DNA from: Nemania diffusa | Taxonomy: Eukaryota > Ascomycota > Sordariomycetes > Xylariales > Xylariaceae | DNA: 64,000 bases | Assembly: GCA_038501195.1 (NCBI GenBank) | Contig: JBBPUQ010000003.1 | Span: 5,486,501-5,550,500 of the forward strand | Reading direction: 5' to 3' | In this document: piece by piece, positions 15,052 to 29,397 of the stretch | Layout: every line of letters begins with the position of its first letter | Position numbering within the stretch: the stretch's first letter is position 1 | The notes under the pieces: generated by a model | The model's input: only the letters and a program-made list of their open reading frames with translations | What the model was told of the DNA's origin: nothing | Database searches by the model: none | Program-made: the position numbers and the translations under genes

Positions 15052-15125
15052 TAAAAACAAACCTTAAACTTTATAAATTACTTTAAATCTTCTTGTATAT
15101 ATATATACAAAAAGTTTCACTAATA
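15052..15125 (+). repeat. Copia-family LTR, 3' tail fragment
   Basis: Positions 15,060-15,125 match the last 66 bases of the 297-bp LTR, ending TTTCACTAATA. Together with the 231-base head at 1,576 this makes exactly one LTR. The bases before it, TAAAAAC at 15,052, repeat TAGAAAC at 1,799-1,805, as expected for a 7-8 bp target duplication around the inserted block. Confidence 0.82.
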
Positions 15126-15280
15126 AAACTTAAATTTTTATTTTATAATTGTTTTTTTAATAAATATTTTATAATTAAAATATTATTATTTTTATTTTTT
15201 ATAAAAAAAGTAAATTTTAATAAAAGTTTTTATATAATATTATAATAAATAATAAAAAAAAATTAAAAAAAATAAAAAAT

Positions 15281-15417
15281 AAAAATAAAAATAAAAATAA
15301 AAATAAAAATAAAAATAAAAATAAAAATAAAAATAAAAATAAAAATAAAAATAAAAATAAAAATAAAAATAAAAATAAAAATAAAAATAAAAATAAAAAT
15401 AAAAATAAAAATAAAAA
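15281..15417. repeat. (AAAAAT)n tract, left part, about 23 units
   Basis: A perfect hexamer array that ends exactly where the first gypsy LTR begins. The same hexamer resumes at 32,161 after the last LTR, so the gypsy element landed inside one simple repeat. Confidence 0.95.
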
Positions 15418-15643
15418 TAGTAAAGTTTATTATAAGTAATACTTATATTTAAGTTTATAAAAGTATAATATAAATTAAAAAAAGTAAATTTATAAAATTA
15501 AGTCAAAAAAAAAAACTTAAAAGCTTTTTTTATTTATTTAATTTATCGATATAAAATAATTTTAAATAAAACTAATATTAAAAATATATATAAAATAGTT
15601 TTAAAAAACTTATTTTTTAAAACTTTTATATTTGTTTATATTA
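15418..15643 (-). repeat. Gypsy X left LTR (3' LTR), 226 bp
   Basis: Read on the minus strand this runs from TAATATAAAC (from TG) to CTTTACTA. All four gypsy LTRs in the window are 226 bp and differ by transitions. Confidence 0.9.
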
Positions 15644-18600
15644 AATATTACTGTATAAAAAAAAAAATCGTTGTTTTTAACAACTATATATAATATTTAT
15701 TAATTTTGCTTTTTTAAATATTTTCGAATTTTTTAAGCTTTTTTAATTTAAAAAACTAAACGTTTTTTTTTTTAAATTTAATATTTTTTAATTAACATTT
15801 TAACATTATAAAATTATTACTTTAATTATTATTAGTTATTTTTATATTTATAGCTTTTTTATTTAATTAAATAGTTAAATTTATTTTTAAATTTATTTAT
15901 TTAACTTTTTAAAATAATTTTAACTTTAAATAAATTATTTTTTTTATTAAAGTTTTACTTGTTATAAATAAACTTTAATATAAAAACTTTATAATAAAAC
16001 AGGTTTTTTTTTTTATATTAAATAATAAATATATAATAAAAATAACTAAATATATATTAAAAGTTTTTAAAAAGTTTAGTTTATATACTAATTAATTAAT
16101 TTTTTATTTAATTTTTTATAGTTTAGCTTGCTATTATAAATACTTTTTAAAAAATTTATTAAATAAATAATAACTATTATAAAGCTTTAAATAAACTTTA
16201 TTGTTAATTTTAAACTTTATTAATTTATATTTATTATTATAATATTATTTTATTTATACTGCTGCAAAATTTATAACTAGTTTTATATTTTTACAAAAAT
16301 GTTATTTTATAAAACAAATATTTTTAGCTATATTATTTTTTTGATTTATTTAAATTAAAATATTATTTAGTTTTAAAAATTAAAAACTAAATAATTACTT
16401 ATATATAAATAATTTAATTAAATTAAAATATATATTATTTAAATTTTATTATAATATAAACAGTATATTTATTTAATTTTTTTTAAAATATATAAATATA
16501 TAATATTAAATAACTATTTTTATAGTTTGGTTTTTTTTTTTTAACAAATTGTTATTTTAAAAGTAATATATTATAGTTATAAGTAATTTTGTTTTAAAAC
16601 TTTTTTACAATTTTTTTTAAAACTACAATATAAACTTTTAGTTGTAATTAAAAATAATACTATTAAATATTTTTTAATTAACTAACAAAAATTGTTTAAT
16701 TAATATTATAACTTAATATATAGCTATATATATTTTATATTTAAAAATAAAAAATATATATTTAAATATAATATAAATTATAAATATTAATATATTATAG
16801 TTTAAAAATTTATTTAAATATTATAAAATAGCAATTGTTAAAACTTTAAATAGTTTTATAATAAAGTTTATAGCAATAGTTTTTATTAGCTTTGTATTTT
16901 TTAGCTAAATAAATTAATAGTTTTTTAAAAGTTTTTTTTTATTTATATTATATATTTTATATTTATTATAAAACTTTAAATATATTTAAACTTGTTTTGT
17001 TTTAAATATAATTATATATAGTTTAAGCTTTATTATTATATATTTATATTTAAAATAGTACTTATTGTTATATATTATGTTTAAAAATTTATTAATTTGT
17101 TTTTTTAAAATATATAGTTTATGCTTTTTTTTACAATTTATATTATATAATAATTTGTTAATTATAACAAATAAATAGCTAAAACATAAAAAGTTTATAA
17201 TATTTTTGTTATTTTTATAAATAGCTTTTAAAATTTTATAATATTTAAAGTTTTTATTATAGTTAGCTATAAATTTAAATTTAACTTTTTTATTTATAAT
17301 TGTTTTAAATATTATAAACTATATTTAATTAAAAATTAAATTTTTAATAAATTATTAAACTTTGTTTTTAACATTTATTAAATTAATAAAGTTTTATAAC
17401 TAGTTTAATATATTAAAAACAAAATTAAAACATTTAAATAAATAATATATTTATAATTTAAATTGTAATAAATAAATTAATATATTTATTAAATATTTAT
17501 TAATATAATTTATTAAACTTATATTTAAATTAATTTAATTTAAAATATTTTTAATAAAATAATAATTTATAAATATAACTATTAAATTATATAAAATTTT
17601 TATTATAATTTTTAAATATTTATATATTTATATAATATAAGCTATTTTTATTTTTAAAAAATTATAATATATTTTTAATTAAAATATAAAGCAACTAAAA
17701 AATATAACTAAAAATATTTAAATATTAAATATAACTAAATTAAATTTTTATATATATTTATTTTTGAAATAAAATATTATTATATTAAACTTTTGTTTAA
17801 AAAAAACATTTATTTATATAAACAAAGTTTTAGCTAAATTATAATAATATAATATTATATTGTTATAAATTAATATTTATATTACTTTAAAAAATTTTAG
17901 CTTTATTTTTATAAATTTAAAAAATATCGATTTATAATATATTTAATATTTATTAAAGTTATTGTTTATAATTTTGCTTATTTAATATTTTTAATTTAAT
18001 AGTTCAGTTTTTTTTTTTTATAGCAGCTTTATATATTAAATATAATAAAAAAATAAAACATATAAAAATTTATTACTATTTAAATATTGTTTTAAAGCTT
18101 TTAGTTAATTTAAAAACTTAAAGTTTTAAAAAATAGCTAGCTTTTTTTTAATTATAAATATATTAAAAGCATTTATTTAAAAACTTAAAAGTTTTATAAA
18201 AAAATATACAATAAATAATTTTTTAAGTAATAATAAAATTTTTTTTTTTTAAAACAGTATAAATATATTTTGTAAATATTATAAATGTTTAACTTTAATA
18301 GTTAAAAAAATTATAATATTATTAATAAAAATATAATAAAAGTTTTAATATAATTATAATAATTTATTTATAAACTTTTAAACATAATAAAAAAATTTCA
18401 AAAGTTTATTAAAGTTATAATAAATTATTTTAATTTTTTAAAGCTAATTATAATAAACTTGTTATAATGTTTTAAATAAATTTTAAATTAATAAAAAAAT
18501 AATATAATGTTAATTATTATAATATATTTTTTATTTTAAATTAATAAAATAATTTTAAATTATAATAATAAAAAATAACTATTAAATATTATAATTTTAT

Positions 18601-21600
18601 TTAAAGTTTATAAATTAATAATTAAACAAAAATAAGCTTTTTTTTTTTTTTATATTTAAATTACAAAAATAAAATAAGTAAAAAAAAATAGCTTGTTTAT
18701 TTATTTTATACAACTTTGTTTATAAAATTAATTAAAAATAATATTTATTGCTTTTTAATTTTAAATATTAAAAAAATATATATATAAATTTAGTTTTATA
18801 TTTTATTAATTATTTATTAATAAAATTTATATTTAGTTTTTTTTTAAAATATTAATAATATTTTAGTTTTTTTAAATTTTAAGTATATTTTTTAATAGCT
18901 GCAAAATTTTTTTAGCTGTAATATTGCTACTTATATAAATAAATTGCTTATTTAAAACTTTGATTTTTTTTTTTTTAAAAAACTTTTTGATTTTTAAAAT
19001 AAAAGTTATTTTTGAAATTTTAAACTTAAACTTTTTTATATTAGCTTTTTTTAACAAAAAAAATATATTTAATAATTATTTGTTTATAATAACTTATATT
19101 ATATTATAAACTATATTGTTAATAAAACTTATAAAAAAAATCTTATATTATTTTAACATATTAATCAATATTAATATATTTTTAATATTTAGTATAATAT
19201 TAAAGTTAATTATAATATTAAAATTAATTAAATATATATTTAATATAATAGCTATAATAATAAAAGTTATAATTAATAGCTAGTTTATATAATAAATATT
19301 AAATAGTTTAAAATTGTTAAAAATATAAATACTTATTTTAATAATATTTATATTTATATTTTTTATATTAATTATAACTAAAGTTTATTTTTAACTAATA
19401 AATATTTAAAATATAGCAATTTTAGCTATTATTAATTTTATAGCTATTATTATAACTTTAAAGCATTTTTTTTATATATTTTTAATATTTTTGCTTATAT
19501 ATTATTACTTTTAAATTATATTAATTTATATTTTTTTAAAAATAGTTTTAATTTTTAATAATAAATTAATAAATATTACTAATTTAAATATAATAAAACT
19601 AACTAGTACTATTATACTATTTTTTTACATTAATTTAAATATAAAATTTCTGTTTAATAATAAAAGTTTATAAATTATAAATATTTATATTAATAAACTT
19701 AATATAAACAATATTTTTTGTTTTAAAATAACTTTTTATATATATAAATATATTTATAAATATATTTAAAAAAAAATTTTAAAGTTAAATATATTAATAA
19801 AAGTTATTACATTAATATAATAGTTAATTTTAGTTTTATAAACGTTTAAAAATTTATTTTTAAACAATAAAGTTAGTTTAATATTATAATTTAACACTTA
19901 GTTCAATTTTTTAAATTTTATTAGTTTTAAAAACTTATATTTATTATATTTTAATAAATAAAACTTAAACTTAGTTTATTTTATATAATATTTTTTTTTT
20001 TTATTTATATTTTTAAATTTATTATTTTTTATTTTAATAATATATTTAAACTAACTAAACAGCTTTTTAATAATAAAAATATAGCTTGCTTTTATATTTA
20101 AATAAATTATATAGTTGTTTTTATTAAACTTTTTTTTAATAGTAATTATAAAATATTAAAATATATTACTAATAATTTAATATATTATTTTAAATTTATA
20201 AAACTATAAAAAAGCTTATTGCAGCTTAAAAATAATAAACTTATTTTTTAAATTAATTATATTTTTAAAGTTATAATTAAATATAAAAAAAACAGCGTTT
20301 AAAATAAATAAAAAGTTTAATTATTTAATATAAACTTTTAAATAATAAAACAAGTTATTTTTTGTTAAAAATAATATATAATATTATTTATATATATATA
20401 TAGCTAAATATATAAATAATATATATATAATTTATTTAAAAAATTTTTTAATATATTTTTATATATACTAGTTATATTTTTTAGTTAAATTAAAAGTTTT
20501 ATTATAATATTTATATATAATATTATAATTAATTATAATAAATACTTTGTTATTTAAACTTAAATTTAAATATAAAAAATTTAATAAAAAAGCTAAAGCT
20601 TTTTTTTTTTTTTACATTATATAAGCTCGATTTTTTTTTTTTTTTTTTTTAATATTTATTTTAACATTTATTACAATTATTTTTATATTTAAAGCTTTTT
20701 TTTTTTTACAAAAATTTATTATTTTTATACTATAGCTAAAAAAATATTTAATTTTTATTGTTTTGTTTATTTTTTTAACAACTATATCAGTAAAAAAAAA
20801 ACTTTTAAACAGCTGCTATTATAATTAAAAGCTTTATTTTAATAATATATAATATATATTTTGCTAATATATTATTGTTTTTAAAAAAGTATAAATAGTT
20901 TTTAATATTTAAATTTATATATATATAAATAGTTATTATAATTTTATATTAATTATTATTGCTTTTATTAAAAGTTTTTATTGTTTTAATATATTATAGT
21001 TTTTTTTAAATAAAATATATTATTACTATTTTATTGTACAATATATTTTATAATATAAAAATATTTTAATTAAATTTTTTAGTTACTATTGCAAATTATA
21101 TTAAAAATTAATTAATTAATTTTTTTAGTAATATATTTAATTTTTAAGCTTAAAAATTTATTTTAATTTTTGTAATTAATTTAGTAATTTATTATAAAAC
21201 TGCTAATTTAGCTAAAAAAATTTGCTATAAAATTAAAATTTAACAAATATTTTTTTTAGCTAATTTTAAATTTTTTATAAAAAAGTTAAATTGTTTAATA
21301 AAACAATATATATTAATAAAAATTAATTTATTACTATTAACTATTATATTAATATTATTACAATTTTTATAATTAAGTTTAAACTAGTTAATATTTATTT
21401 ATTTAAAACAATATTAATATTAAAAATTAATATTAATAAAATTAAAAATATTATTTTATTTATTAAGTTATAAAGTTAATATTTTTTTTATAAAGTTAAA
21501 AAATTATATAAATAGCAAAAATAGTATACTATTTTTGCTACTGTTAAAATTACAGCTTAATAAATTATCGTTATTGTTGTTATTGTTTTTATTATTATTA

Positions 21601-22406
21601 TTAAAATTTTTTTTAAAACTAAAAGTTTTAAACAATTAATATTAAAGCTTAAATATTTAATATTATTAGTATTTATAACTATAAATTAAAAATTAAAACT
21701 AATATTAATATATAATAAAATATTATAAAAAATTATTATATAAAATATTTTTATATAATTTACTAAATAACTTTTTTATAAATAGCTATAATTTAACATT
21801 AAACTAAATAAATAAAATAACTATAGCTAAAAAAAATATATTATTTAATGTTATAAATATATATTATATAAATATATTTATAATAACTATTGTTAAATTA
21901 GCAAATTTTGCTATTAATATTAATAAAGCTTTAAAAAAATGTTTTTTTAGTGCTTATATAACTACAAGCTTTTTTATATTTACTTTTAATATAAAAACTA
22001 ATAATAAAATATATTTAGTTTTTTAAAGTATTTTTTGCAACAAAAAATCTACTTTTTTATAAAACTTATTTATAAACAAAAATAAAAGCTATATAAATAT
22101 AAATAATATATACAAATTAGCAAAACTATTATAAATATAATTAAAACAATTAATAAAATTATTATAATTTATAGCTAATATTAATATTTTAAAAATTAGC
22201 TTAGCTATTATTATAACAGTATTTATAAAATTTATAATTATTTACTGCTAAATTATAAATTTTATTATTATTGTTTATATATTATTTGCTACTATATTTA
22301 CTATGTTTTATAAAATAAAAATATTTTTTTTATTTGCTATATATTTATATATTATATTAAATGTTTTATTTATTTTGCAGTTTTTTTTTTTTTAATTATT
22401 AAATTT

Positions 22407-22632
22407 TAGTAAAGTTTATTATAAGTAGTATTTATATTTAAGTTTATAAAAGTATAATATAAATTAAAAAAAGTAGATCTGTAAAATTAAGTTAAAAAAA
22501 AAAATTTAAAAGCTTTTTTTATTTATTTAATTTACTGATATAAAGTAGTTCTAAATAAAACTAGTATTAGAAATATATACAAAGTAGTTTTAAAAAACTT
22601 ATTTTTTAAAACTTTTATATTTGTTTATATTA
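22407..22632 (-). repeat. Gypsy Y left LTR (3' LTR), 226 bp
   Basis: This begins TAGTAAAGTTTATTATAAGT on the plus strand and ends ATATTA. It directly follows the target repeat AATTT of element X. Confidence 0.92.
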
Positions 22633-23479
22633 AGTGTTGCTATATAAAAAAAAAGATTGTTGTTTTTAACAACTATATATAATATCTATTAATTTTGCTT
22701 TTTTAAACGTTTTTAAGTTTTTTAAGCTTTTTCAATTTAAAAAACTAAACGTTTTTTTTTTTAAGTCTAATATTTTTTAATTAACGCTTTAATGTTACAA
22801 AGTTGCTACTTTAATTACTATTAATTATTTTTATATTTATAGCTTTTTTATTTAATTAAATAGTTAAATTTGTTTTTAAATTTGTTTATTTAATTTTTTA
22901 AAATAATTTTAATTTTAAATAAATCACTTTTTTTATTAAAGTTTTATTTGTTATAAATAAATTTTAGCATAAAAACTTTACAGTAAAACAGGTTTTTTTT
23001 TTTTATACTAAGTAACAAATATATAATAAAAATAATTAAATATATGTTAAAAGTTTTTAAAAAGTTTAGTTTGTATATTAATTAACTAATTTTTTGTTTA
23101 ATTTTTTACAGTTTAGTTTGTTGCTATAAGTACTTTTTAAAAAGTTTGTTAAATAAGTAGTAATTATTATAAAGCTTTAAATAAACTTTATTGCTAATTT
23201 TAAACTTTATTAATTTGTGTTTATTATTATAATAATGTTTTATTTATACTGCTACAAAATTTATAGCTAGTTTTGTATTTTTATAAAAATATTATTTTAT
23301 AAAACAGATGTTTTTAATTATATTGCTTTTTTAATTTATTTAAATTAAAACATTGTTTAGTTTTAAAAGTTAAAAACTAAATAACTGCTTATATATAAAC
23401 AACTTAATCAGGTTAAAATATGCGCTATTTAAATTTTATTGTAATATAAGCAGTATATTTATTTAGTTTTTTTTAAAAT

Positions 23480-23960
23480 GTATAAATATATAGTATTAAA
23501 TAGCTATTTTTACAGTTTAGTTTTTTTTTTTTTAATAAGCTGTTGCTTTAAAAGTAGTATACTGTAGTTATAAGCAATTTTGCTTTGAAACTTTTTTACA
23601 ATTTTTTTTAAAACTGCAATATAAACTTTCAGTTATAATTAAAAATAATATTACTAAGTACTTTTTAATTAATTAATAAAAGTTGCTTAGTTAATATTAT
23701 AGCTTAATATATAACTGTATATGTTTTATATTTAAAAATAAAAAGTGTATATTTAAATATAGCGTAAATTATAAATATTAATATGTTATAGTTTAAAAAT
23801 TTATTTAAGTGCTATAAAGTAGCAGTTGTTAAAACTTTAAGTAGTTTTATAATAAAGTTTATAGTAATAGTTTTTATTAATTTTGTATTTTTTAACTAAA
23901 TAAGTTAGTAATTTTTTAAAAGTTTTTTTTTACTTATATTATATACTTTATATTTATTAT
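23480..23960 (-). pseudogene. Ty3/gypsy integrase core, RIP-degraded
   Basis: The minus-strand frame shows TITINFIIKL, then IFNYNQKFILQFQK and VYYFQSN, separated as in a retroviral-type integrase core (D..D..E fold). The catalytic Asp codons have become Asn and in-frame TAA/TAG codons interrupt the frame, all explained by C-to-T changes on either strand. The same domain, more degraded, lies 6,989 bases to the left in copy X. Confidence 0.85.
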
Positions 23961-24879
23961 AAAACTTTAAATATGTTTAAATTTGTTTTGTTTTAAACAT
24001 AATTATATATAGTTTAAGCTTTATTATTATATGTTTATATTTAAAGTAGTATTTGTTATTATATATTATGTTTAAAAACTTACTAATTTGTTTTTTTAGA
24101 ATATATAGTTTATGTTTTTTTTTGCGATTTATATTGTATAACAATTTGTTAATTATAGCAAATAAATAGCTAAAATGCAAAAAGTTCGCAATGTTTTTGT
24201 TATTTTTACAAATAGTTTTTAAAATTTTGTAGTATTTAAAATCTTTGTTATAGTTAGCTATAAATTCAAACTTAACTTTTTTGTTTATAATTGCTTTAAA
24301 TATTATAAACTATATTTAGTTAAAAACTGGATTTTTAACAAATTGTTAAATTTTGCTTTTAGTGTTTACTAAGTTAGTAAAGTTCTATAGTTAGTTTAAT
24401 GTATTAAAAACAAAATTAAAACATTTAAATAAATAATATATTTATAATTTATATTGTAATAAATAAATTAATATATTTATTAAATGTTTGTTAATACAAT
24501 TTGTTAAATTTATATTTAAGCTAGTTTAGTTTAAAATGTTTTTAATAAAATAATAATTTATAAATACAACTACTAAATTATACAATGTTTTTACTATAGT
24601 TTTTAAATGTTTATATGTTTATATAATATAAGCTATTTCTATTTCCGAAAAACTATAATATATTTTTAGCTAAAATATAAAGCAACTAAAAAATATAACT
24701 AAAAATATTTAAGTATTAAATATAACTAAACCGAACTTTTATATATATTTATTTTTTAAATAAAACATTATTATATTAAATTTTTGCTTAAAAAAAGCGT
24801 TTATTTATATAAACAAAGTTTTAGCTAAGTTGTAATAATATAATACTGTATTATTACAAATTAACGTTTATACTGTTTT

Positions 24880-25560
24880 AAAAAATTCTAGCTCTGTTTT
24901 TATAAGCTCGAAAAATGTTAATTTGTAATATATTTAACACTTGCTAAAGTTGTTATTTACAATTTTGCTTATTTAGCGCTTTTAGTTTAACAGCTTAGTT
25001 TTTTTTTTCTGCAGTAGTTTTATATATTAAGCGTAGTAAAAAAGTAAAGCATATAAAAATCTGCTGCTGCTTAAATACTGCTTTAAAACTTTCAGTTAGT
25101 TTAAAAATTTAAAGTTTTAAAAAGCAGCTAGCTTTTTTTTAGTTATAAATATGCTAAAAATATTTATTTAAAAATTTAAAAGTTTTATAAAAAAGTATAT
25201 AATAAATGATTTTTTAAGTAATAATAAGATTTTTTTTTTTTAAAATAGTGTAAATATATTTTATAAATGTTATAAATGTTTAGTTTTAATAGTTAAAAAA
25301 ATTACAATATTATTAATAAAAGTGTAATAAAAGTTTTAGTATAATTATAACAGTTTGTTTATAAACTTTTAAATATAAACAAAAAAATTCCGAAAGTTTA
25401 TTAAAATTATAGTAAACTGTTTTAATTTTTTAAAGCTAACTATAGTAAACTTGTTATAATGTTTTAAATAAACTTTAAATTAATAAAAAAACAATATAAC
25501 ATTAATTATTGTAATATACTTTTTATTTCGAATTAACAAAATAATTTCAAATTGTAATAG
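24880..25560 (-). pseudogene. Ty3/gypsy reverse transcriptase, RIP-degraded
   Basis: The minus-strand frame reads HYNKFTIVSFKKLKQFTI, then NFRNFFVYI, FINKLL and INNIVIFL, which line up with the palm domain of gypsy RTs (a YIDDIVIF-type active site). Stops are TAA or TAG in place of CAA or CAG. The next residues (KKASCFLKL) fit the RT-to-RNase H connection. It cannot be functional. Confidence 0.85.
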
Positions 25561-28500
25561 CAAAAAGTAACTATTAAGTATTGCAACTTTGTTCAAAGTT
25601 CGTAAATTAATAACTAAACAAAAATAAGCTTTTTTTTTTTTTTATATTTAAACTACAAAAATAAAATAAGCAAAAAAAAATAGTTTATTTATTTATTTTA
25701 TATAACTTTGTTTATAAAATTAATTAAAAATAATATTTACTACTTTTTAATTTTAAGTACTAAAAAAATATATATATAAGTTTAGTTTTATATTTTATTA
25801 GTTATTTATTAGTAAAATTTGTATTTAGTTTTTTTTTGAAATATTAATAATATTTTAGTTTTTTTAAATTTTAAGTATATTTTTTAATAACTACAAAATT
25901 TTTTTAGCTATAATATTGCTACTTATATAAATAAACTGCTTATTTAAAGCTTTAACTTTTTTTTTTTTAAAAAACTTTTTAATTTTTAAAATAAAAATTA
26001 TTTTTAAAATTTTAAACTTAAGCTTTTTTATATTAGTTTCTTTTAGCGAAAAAAATATGTTTAATAGTTGTTTATTTGTAGTAGTTTATACTATGTTATA
26101 AACTGTATTATTAATAGAACTTGTAAAAAAAATCTTATATTGTTTTAATGTATTAATTAGTATTAATATATTTTTAATATTTAGTGCAATATTAAAGTCA
26201 GCTACAATGTTAAAGTTATTTGAATATATGTTTAATATAATAGTTGCAACAGTAAAAGTTATAATTAATAGTTAGTTTATGCAGTAAACATTAAATAGCT
26301 CGAAATCGTTAAAAATATAAATGCTTGTTTTAATAACGTTTATATTTATACTTTTTGTATTAGCTATAGCTAAAGTTAGTTTTTAATTAGTAAATATTTA
26401 AAATGTAGCAATTTTAGCTGCTGCTAATTCTGTAGCTACTATTACAGTTTTAAAGCACTTTTTTTATATATTTTTAATACTTTTATTTATATATTATTAC
26501 TTTTAAATTATATTAACTTATATTTTTTTAAAAATAGTTTTAATTTTTAATAACAAGTTAGTAAGTACTATTGATTTAAATGTAGTAAAGCTTACTAGTA
26601 CTGCTATATTATTTTTTTGAACTAGTTTAAATATAAAGTTTTTGTTTAATAGCAAAAGTTTATAAACTACAAATGCTTGTACTAATAAACTTAGCGCAAA
26701 CAATACTTTTTGTATTAAAATAACTTTTTATATATATAAATATATTTGTAAATATATTTAAAAAAAAATTTCAAAATTAAATATATTAGCAAAAGTTACT
26801 ATATTAATATAGTAGTTAATTTTAATTTTACAAAAGTTTAAAAACTTGTTTTTAAGCAACAAAGTTAGTTTAATGTTACAATTTAATACTTAGTTTAACT
26901 TTTCAAATTTTATTAGTTTTAAAAACTTATATTTATTATATTTTAACAAGTAAAACTTAAACTTAGTTTATTTTATACAGTATATTTTTTTTTTGTTTAT
27001 ATTTTTAAACTTGCTATTTTTTATTTTAACAGTATATTTAAACTAATTAAGCAGCTTTTTAGTAATAAAAATATAGCTTATTTTTATATTTAAACAAATT
27101 GTATAATTGCTTTTACTGAGCTTTTTTTTAGCAGTAACTATAAAATATTAAAATATATTATTAGTAGTTTAATATATTGTTTTAAGTTTGTAAAATTGCA
27201 AAAAAGCTTGTTGTAGCTTAAAAATAATAAGTTTATTTTTTAAGTTAGTTATATTTTCGAAATTATAATTAAACGCAAAAAAAACAGCGTTTGAAGTAAG
27301 TAAAAAGCTTAACTGTTTAATATAAGCTTTTAAATAGTAAAACAAGCTATTTTTTGTTAAAAACAATATATAATATTGCTTACATATATATATAGCTAAA
27401 TATATAAGTAACGTATATATAATTTGTTTAAAAATCTTTTTAGTACATTTTTGTATATATTAGTTGCGTTTTTTAGTTAAATCGAAAGTTTTATTATAAT
27501 ATTTATATATAGTATTATAATTAATTATAACAAATGTTTTGTTATTTAAGCTTAAGTTTAAATATAAAAAATTTAACAAAAAAGCTAAAGCTTTTTTTTT
27601 TTTTTGCGCTATATAAACTTGATTTTTTTTTTTTTTTTTTTAATATTTATTTTAACACTTGTTACAACTATTTTTATATTTAAAGCTTTTTTTTTTTTAC
27701 AAAAGTTTATTATTTTTATACTGCAGCTAAAAAAATACTTAGTTTTTATTGTTTTGTTTGTTTTTTTAACAATTATATTAATAAAAAAAAAACTTTTAAG
27801 CAGCTGCTACTATAATTAAAAGTTTTGTTTTAGTAATATATAATATATATTTTGTTAATATACTACTGTTTTTAAAAAAGTGTAAATAATTTTTAATATT
27901 TAAATTTATATGTGTATAAATAGCTGTTATAACTTTATATTAATTATTGTTGCTTTTATTAAAAATTTTTATTGCTTTAATATATTGCAGCTTTTTTTGA
28001 ATAAAATGTATTATTGCTGCTTTGTTATATAACATATTTTACAACGTAAAAATATTTCGATTAAACTTTTTAGTTGCTACTGCAAGCTGTATTAAAAATT
28101 AATTAATTAACTTTTTTAGTAATATGTTTAATTTTCGAGTTTAAAAATTTATTTTAACTTTTATAATTAATTCAGTAGTTTATTACAAAACTGCTAACTT
28201 AGTTAAAAAAGTTTGCTATAAAGCTAAAATTTAATAAGTATTTTTTTTAGCTAATTTTAAATCTTTTATAAAAAAGTTAAGTTGTTTAATAAAGTAATAT
28301 ATATTAATAAAAATTAATTTATTACTGTTAGTTATTATATTAATATTGTTACAATTTTTATAGTTAAGTTTAAACTAATTAATATTTGCTTGTTTAAAAT
28401 AATGTTAGTATCAAAAATTAGTATTAGTAAAGTTAAAAGTGCTATTTTGTTTACTAAGTTGTAAAGTCGGCATTTTTTTTACAAAACTAAAAAGTTGTAT

Positions 28501-29397
28501 AAACAGCAGAAATAATATATTGCTTTTATTATTACTAAAGTTATAGTTTAATAAATTATTGTTATTGTTGTTGTTGTTTTTGTTATTGTTATTAAAATTT
28601 TTTTTAAAACTAAAAGTTTTAAATAATTAATATTAAAGCTTAAATATTTAGTACTATTAGTGTTTATAACTATAAGTTAAAAATTAAAACTAGTACTAAT
28701 ATATAATAAAATACTATAATAAACTATTGTATAAAATATTTTTATATAGTTTATTAAATAACTTTTTTATAAATAGCTATAATTTAACATTGAATTAAAC
28801 AAATAAAGTAGTTATAACTAAAAAAAATATACTATTTAATGTTATAAATATATATTATATAAATATATTTATAGTAGCTATTGTTAAATTAGCAAACTTT
28901 GCTATTAGTATTAACAAAGCTTTAAAAAAGTGCTTTTTTAGCGCTTATATAACTGCAAATTTTTTTACGTTCGTTTTTAATATAAAAACTAGTAATAAAA
29001 TATATTTAGTTTTTTAAAGTATTTTTTATAATAGAAAGTTTGTTTTTTTATAAAATTTGTTTATAAATAAAAATAAAAGCTATATAAGTGCAAATAGTAT
29101 ATATAAACTAATAAAACTGTTACAAATATAGTTAAAATAATTAATAAAACTGTTATAATTTATAGCTAGTATTAATATTTTAAAAATTAGTTTAATTATT
29201 GTTATAACAATGTTTATAAAATTTACAATTGTTTATTATTAAATTATAAATTCTGTTATTATTGCTTATATATTATTTGTTACTATATTTATTATATTTT
29301 ATAAAACAAAAATATTTTTTTTATTTATTATATACTTATATACTATATCAAATACTTTGTTTATTTTGCAGTTTTTTTTTTTTTAATTATTAAACTT

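Noticed and set aside
18872..27819. Short open frames of 60-71 codons in the AT block as possible genes
   Set aside because: They are lysine/isoleucine/phenylalanine runs in RIP-mutated retrotransposon DNA; several lie in the frame of dead gypsy pol, and the plus-strand one at 27,604 is only low-complexity T-rich sequence.
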